40,581 bases of DNA from Trueperaceae bacterium (GTDB taxonomy: Bacteria; Deinococcota; Deinococci; Deinococcales; Trueperaceae): positions 1 to 40,581 of the forward strand of contig JAABTL010000024.1 of the NCBI GenBank assembly GCA_011389865.1, written 5' to 3'. Position 1 is the first letter of the stretch; each line of letters begins with the position of its first letter. The notes below the pieces were generated by a model. The model ran no database searches. It was given only the letters and a program-made list of their open reading frames with translations, and was not told where the DNA came from. Positions 36,825 through 40,581 of the stretch are shown one piece after another. The position numbers and the translations under genes are program-made.

Positions 36825-37810
36825 GCGCTGGCCTCGACCTTCTCGGCGGCGCGCAGCTTGGCGCTGCGCGCCCGGGGGTTGGCCTCGACCTCGGCCTCGG
36901 TGGCCTCGAGGGGACGCTTCTGCAGGGGTCGCAGGTCGGCGCGGTCGCGGAACGCACGCTTGACGATGCGGTCCTCCAGCGAGTGGTAGGCGAGCACCAC
37001 CAGCCGTCCGCCGGGTACCAACACCTCGGCGGTGGCGGCCAGCGCCGCCTCCAGTGCGCCGAGCTCGTCGTTGACCACCAGGCGCAGCGCCTGGAAGGTA
37101 CGCCGGGCCGGATGGTCGCGTCGGGGGCCGGGCGGGTAGGCGGCCTGGACGACCTCCTTGAGGCGCGCGGTCGTCACGATGGGCGCCGCGTCGCGGGCGG
37201 CGACGATGGCGCGGGCGATCCGGCGGCTGTGCCGCTCCTCGCCGTAGCGATGCAGCCAGGCCGCGAGCTCCTCGACGCTGGCCTCGCGCACGAGGTCGGC
37301 GGCGCTGGGGCCGCTGGCCGCCATGCGCATGTCGAGCGGGCCGTCGTGGCGGAACGCGAAGCCGCGCTCGCCCTCGTCGAGCTGCATCGAGCTGACGCCG
37401 AGGTCGAGCAGGACGCCCCGCACGTCGTCGAGCCCGGCGTCGTGCACGAGGTGCGCCAGGTCGCGGAAGTTCCCCCCGACGAAGCGGAAGCGCTCGGCCG
37501 GATCGGCGACGCCGGCGCGCCCGAGGTCGGTTCGCAGCGCCTCGACGTGCTCGCTGGAGCGCGGGTCCTGGTCGATGGCCAGGACGCGGGCCCCGCGCGC
37601 GAGCAGCGCGCGTGTGTGCCCGCCCGCCCCGAACGTCGCGTCCACCACCCAGGTGTCGGGCACGATCGCCAACGCCTCGAGACACCGCTCCAACATCACG
37701 GGCACGTGGTGACTCGGCGGGGCGGGATCACGGCGCGAGGCCGTTGACCCCGAAGGCGTCTCAGGCCTCGCACCGTGATCCCGCCCCGCCGCCACCAAGA
37801 CCCGCGTCAT
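36821..37810 (-). CDS. rsmH: 16S rRNA m4C1402 methyltransferase RsmH
   Basis: A 329-residue SAM-dependent methyltransferase. The SAM site is VVDATFGAGGHTRALL near 54 with AIDQDP near 77, followed by LDLGVSSMQLDEGERGFAF near 134 and YHSLEDRIVKRAF near 285. The family core normally begins at the equivalent of HHVPVML, here residue 34. The preceding 33 residues (RDHGARPETPSGSTASRRDPAPPS and neighbours) are extra and encoded largely by a 28-bp inverted repeat. Start ATG 37810 overlaps the mraZ stop (ATGA); a later GTG at the HHV position lacks a ribosome site. Confidence 0.94.
   Translation of the reverse strand: MTRVLVAAGRDHGARPETPSGSTASRRDPAPPSHHVPVMLERCLEALAIVPDTWVVDATFGAGGHTRALLARGARVLAIDQDPRSSEHVEALRTDLGRAGVADPAERFRFVGGNFRDLAHLVHDAGLDDVRGVLLDLGVSSMQLDEGERGFAFRHDGPLDMRMAASGPSAADLVREASVEELAAWLHRYGEERHSRRIARAIVAARDAAPIVTTARLKEVVQAAYPPGPRRDHPARRTFQALRLVVNDELGALEAALAATAEVLVPGGRLVVLAYHSLEDRIVKRAFRDRADLRPLQKRPLEATEAEVEANPRARSAKLRAAEKVEASA
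37715..37791. repeat. 28-bp inverted repeat in the rsmH N-terminal codons
   Basis: The arms 37715-37742 and 37764-37791 are complementary over 28 bases with one mismatch, which becomes a G-U pair in the minus-strand RNA. The loop is 21 bases. The stem contains GGGATCACGG and its partner CCGTGATCCC. It encodes most of the non-conserved RsmH leader, so it may be an inserted palindromic element or a regulatory hairpin just after the mraZ/rsmH junction. Confidence 0.75.
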
Positions 37811-38235
37811 CCGACCAGCTCCCGGAGGAGGTCGGGGGCCGGCGGACTCGATTGGACCTCTTGGAGGTTGGCGAGCCAGCGCTGCTCGTCCCAGATCTCG
37901 AGGCGGTTGGGTGCCCCGGCCACGACCACGTTGCCGGTCGTGGAGGCGAACTGGCGCAGCGTGGGGGGGAGCGTGACGCGGCCGGCCGCGTCGATCTTGG
38001 CCTTGCTCGCGCCGGAGTAGAAGAAGCGCACGAAGTTGCGCGCGTCGGGGTCGGTGAGGGGCAGCTCGGTCAGGCGCTCCTCGATGCGGTGCCAGGCCGA
38101 CATGGGGAACACGTAGAGGCAGCCCTCCATCCCGCGGGTGACGACCATGCCGTCTTCGACGAAGTCGCGGAAGGCCGGTGGGATGACCACACGGCCCTTG
38201 TCGTCCACGGTGTACGGGAATTCACCGAACGGCAA
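37807..38235 (-). CDS. mraZ: Transcriptional regulator MraZ
   Basis: A 142-residue protein with two SpoVT/AbrB-type DNA-binding repeats: FPYTVDDKGRVVIPPAFRDF and SGASKAKIDAAGRVTLPPTLRQF. MraZ represses its own dcw operon by binding direct repeats near the promoter. I start at TTG 38235, which gives the family-like start (L/M)PFGEFPYTVDDKGR with GGAAGG seven bases upstream. An in-frame GTG at 38253 would add six glycine-rich residues. It is the first gene of the dcw cluster. Confidence 0.93.
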   Translation of the reverse strand: MPFGEFPYTVDDKGRVVIPPAFRDFVEDGMVVTRGMEGCLYVFPMSAWHRIEERLTELPLTDPDARNFVRFFYSGASKAKIDAAGRVTLPPTLRQFASTTGNVVVAGAPNRLEIWDEQRWLANLQEVQSSPPAPDLLRELVG

Positions 38236-38355
38236 GGCCCCACCTTCCCCCACCGGCGTTGCGAGGCGCGCCTCCCGGGGGTGGCGTCGTCTTCGCGTCG
38301 GTGGCGTGGGAGCGCGTGTTCATGGGGTCGCGGCGGCCCTTTCCCGAGATGGCCA

Positions 38356-38393
38356 ACAATACCACGATTCCCCACGAATTCCCACCCCTCCAC
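38356..38393 (-). promoter_or_regulatory. MraZ box array and candidate mraZ promoter
   Basis: On the minus strand four pentamers run GTGGA (38393-38389), GTGGG (38385-38381), GTGGG (38375-38371) and GTGGT (38365-38361). The last three are spaced exactly ten bases apart, like the TGGG-N5 repeats bound by E. coli MraZ. TATTGT (38361-38356) directly after them could be the -10. The array lies about 120 to 160 bases upstream of the mraZ start and after the glnA stop. Confidence 0.7.
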
Positions 38394-38446
38394 CCGGTTC
38401 CGCGCGTTTCCCACCAGGCGGCCCCACCGGGGTGCGGTGCGCGGCG

Positions 38447-39799
38447 TCAGACGTTGAAGTAGAGCTCGTACTCCTGGGGCGTGGGTGCGCGGTACACGGT
38501 CTCCGCCTCCTGCCGCTTGAGCCGGATCCACAGGTCGATCAGCGGCCTCGGGAACGCGGGCAGCAGGTAGGCGTGGTCGGCGGCGAGGCCGTCGAGGGCG
38601 GCGAGGAGCGAGAGCGGGAAGACCTTGCCGTTGGTCGGGTCGTCGAAGCCGAGCGCCACCGGGTCGGCCTCGCGGCGGACGCCGTCGGAACCGGCCAGCA
38701 ACATGGCGCTCAGCGCGTAGTGCACGTTGGCCGAGGCGTCGCCGGTGCGGTACTCGAGCCGGCGCTCCTCGGGCCGTAGGTAACCGGGGACGCGGACCGA
38801 CGCCTCGCGCGACGCCTCGGCGAAGGTCGCGGCCACCGGCGCCTCGAAGCCCGGCACCAGCCGGCGGTAGGAGTTCGTCGACGGGTTGGTGAAGGCCAGC
38901 AGCGACCCGGTCAGGCTGTGCTCCAGCAGGCCGGCCGTGTACGCCAGAGCGAGGTCCGTGAGGCCGAACCTCGCCTCGCCCGCGAACAGGGTCCGGCCGC
39001 CGCGCTCCAAGTACTGGTGCACGTGCATGCCGTTGCCCGCCACGCCGCCGAGCGGCTTGGGCATGAAGGTGACGTGCAGACCGTGTTCGGCGACGACGCT
39101 GCGGACGATCCACTTCGCGAGCGCGACCGCGTCGGCCGCGCGCGCGAGCGGGAGCAGGTCCAACTCGATCTCGAGCTGCGAGGCGGCGACCTCGTGGTGG
39201 TGGTACTTCACGGGGATCCCGATCGCGGCCATCGCCTGCACGACCTCATGGCGCACGCTCTCGTAGCGGTCGTGCGGCGCGATCCGGTGGTAACCGTGCT
39301 GCGGGGCGAAGCGCGGCAGGTCGTCGAACCCGGGTCCCAGGCCCTCCGCGCTCTGGACCTGGTAGGACGCGTGCGCGAGCCCCGATCCGTAGCGGACGCC
39401 GTCGAGGACGTGGAACTCGAGCTCCACCAGCATCTGGGCGTCGTCGGCGATGCCCGCGGTCCGCAGGTGCTCGACGGCGGCTCGGGCGACGTGGCGCGGG
39501 TACTGCGCGAAGCCGCCGCCCTCGGTGAGTTCGACGTCGCACAGGACGTGGAGGATCGTCCGGCCCTCGACCTCGCGCACGAAGGCGGTCGCCATGTCGG
39601 GGATGGCCACCATGTCGGAGTCGTGCGTCTTCGCGTAGCCGAGGTTGCTGGCGTCGAAGCCGATTCCCTCGGCCTTCAACCTGTCGGAGACGTAGCCCCG
39701 CGGGACCGACACGTGCCGGATACCGCCGTGGACGTCGAGCATCAGCAGGTCGAGGAAGTCGATGCCCGACTCGTCACCGTCGAACTGGCGCAGTTGCAT
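38447..39799 (-). CDS. glnA: Type I glutamine synthetase family protein
   Basis: A 450-residue enzyme joining ammonia to glutamate. Metal and substrate motifs are VELEFHVLDG near 130, HHHEVAASQLEIEL near 200, FMPKPLGGVAGNGMHVHQ near 250, NPSTNSYRRLVPGFEAP near 300 and LEYRTGDASANVHYALSAMLLAG near 345. No adenylylation tyrosine segment (NLYDLP) is seen, and the length fits the GSI-alpha type. ATG 39799 has GGAGAAGGG upstream. It is upstream of mraZ on the same strand, separated by the MraZ box region. A glutamine-synthetase-like enzyme using another amine is possible. Confidence 0.85.
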   Translation of the reverse strand: MQLRQFDGDESGIDFLDLLMLDVHGGIRHVSVPRGYVSDRLKAEGIGFDASNLGYAKTHDSDMVAIPDMATAFVREVEGRTILHVLCDVELTEGGGFAQYPRHVARAAVEHLRTAGIADDAQMLVELEFHVLDGVRYGSGLAHASYQVQSAEGLGPGFDDLPRFAPQHGYHRIAPHDRYESVRHEVVQAMAAIGIPVKYHHHEVAASQLEIELDLLPLARAADAVALAKWIVRSVVAEHGLHVTFMPKPLGGVAGNGMHVHQYLERGGRTLFAGEARFGLTDLALAYTAGLLEHSLTGSLLAFTNPSTNSYRRLVPGFEAPVAATFAEASREASVRVPGYLRPEERRLEYRTGDASANVHYALSAMLLAGSDGVRREADPVALGFDDPTNGKVFPLSLLAALDGLAADHAYLLPAFPRPLIDLWIRLKRQEAETVYRAPTPQEYELYFNV

Positions 39800-40080
39800 G
39801 CGAACGACCCTTCTCCTCGGTGCCCCGTCGGGGGGGCGGCGAAAGCCGGGGCGCCGACGCGGCCCGCCACGGCCCAGGAGCTTCCGAGACTGGCGTTGCA
39901 TGGAAGGATATCCTGGATGCCGTGCGCTCGGAGGGGAGGTTTGCCTTCCTGGCGGTGCGCGGTGGACACTTTTCGCTGCCACGCGAGGCACTCCAGGGTG
40001 CGCCGCCGGGGTTCGGGCGCATCGAGGTGGCTTCCGGCGGTGGCCGCCGGCGTGCCCCACGCTGCCCCCCGATCGACGTC
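39800..40080. other. glnA-rnpB intergenic region with possible gene remnant
   Basis: No confident gene. A protein-like plus-strand frame reads WKDILDAVRSEGRFAFLAVRGGHFSLPREALQ from about 39901 and continues as GFGRIEVASGG. It has no start with a ribosome site and runs into rnpB before its stop at 40146, so a decayed gene is possible. AGGATATCCT at 39905-39914 is a perfect palindrome in a lower-GC patch that could lie near the glnA promoter. I found no convincing -35/-10 pair. Confidence 0.35.
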
Positions 40081-40106
40081 GACCGGCCCCCTCGCGGAGG
40101 CCGGTC
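40081..40106 (-). terminator. Terminator of rnpB
   Basis: GACCGGCC (40081-40088) pairs with GGCCGGTC (40099-40106) around a ten-base loop, immediately beyond the rnpB 3' end on the minus strand. Confidence 0.6.
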
Positions 40107-40111
40107 GGTCG

Positions 40112-40519
<408 letters not shown>

Positions 40520-40526
40520 ACCGCGG

Positions 40527-40535
40527 ATGCTAGCA
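40527..40535 (-). promoter_or_regulatory. Extended -10 promoter of rnpB
   Basis: On the minus strand TGCTAGCAT (40535-40527) is an extended -10 ending eight bases before the predicted rnpB 5' end at 40519, the expected spacing. No -35 stands out. Confidence 0.6.
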
Positions 40536-40553
40536 CGCGGCCCCATGAGAAGC

Positions 40554-40581
40554 GGCGCGTGGGGGCTGAGCCCCACGCGCC
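40554..40581. terminator. Hairpin terminator at the window edge
   Basis: GGCGCGTGGGG (40554-40564) pairs perfectly with CCCCACGCGCC (40571-40581) around a six-base loop. It probably ends a gene lying beyond the window and separates it from the rnpB promoter. The stem may extend past the edge. Confidence 0.6.

Overview
The window is one very GC-rich stretch of bacterial chromosome, about 70 percent G+C by eye. From about 14.7 kb to the end every gene I support lies on the minus strand. The dcw cluster order, a MraZ whose N-terminus reads PFGEFPYTVDDKGR, short FtsI and FtsZ proteins, and an RNase J/PNPase/S15 block suggest the Deinococcota, possibly a Trueperales-like lineage. That placement is an inference from remembered family resemblance.

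Positions 1 to 14.6 kb are an accessory respiratory region. Two complex iron-sulfur molybdoenzyme (CISM) operons lie in tandem on the minus strand. Operon A (9272 to 4513) encodes a TorD-like chaperone, a Tat-exported molybdopterin catalytic subunit, a four-cluster ferredoxin subunit, an NrfD-type membrane anchor and a secreted single-domain rhodanese. Operon B (4335 to 260) encodes a second catalytic subunit, ferredoxin and NrfD anchor. Upstream of operon A sits an ArsR-family regulator with three cysteines, preceded by a dense set of palindromes. Next comes a cytochrome cd1 nitrite reductase (nirS), then a divergent lipoprotein subtilase. The two catalytic subunits look like the polysulfide/thiosulfate reductase branch. 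Together with the rhodanese this suggests sulfur-compound respiration, but the substrates cannot be read from sequence. Perfect palindromic terminators bound several units.

Positions 14.7 to 19.4 kb carry RNA-decay and ribosome genes: rnj (RNase J), pnp (PNPase) and rpsO (S15). Just behind rnj is a second, diverged copy of the last codons of RNase J. From 19.4 to 23.8 kb come an S9 prolyl oligopeptidase-family enzyme, rlmB, ribF and a NUDIX hydrolase. The NUDIX gene follows ftsZ directly, so these appear to be an extension of the division cluster.

Positions 23.8 to 38.2 kb are a compact dcw cluster in the transcription order mraZ, rsmH, ftsL, ftsI, murF, mraY, murD, ftsW, murG, murC, murB, ftsQ, ftsA, ftsZ. 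Most genes overlap by 1 to 17 bases. murE and ddl are absent. An array of four MraZ-type GTGG boxes precedes mraZ. A 28-bp inverted repeat lies inside the extra N-terminal codons of rsmH. MraY lacks an aspartate normally considered catalytic, and MurD has changed ATP-loop residues. A type I glutamine synthetase (38.4 to 39.8 kb) and the RNase P RNA gene rnpB (about 40.11 to 40.52 kb) complete the window.

Start codons were chosen from ribosome-binding sites, overlaps and family N-termini, so several genes are shorter than the longest open frame. Promoter and operator calls are pattern-based.
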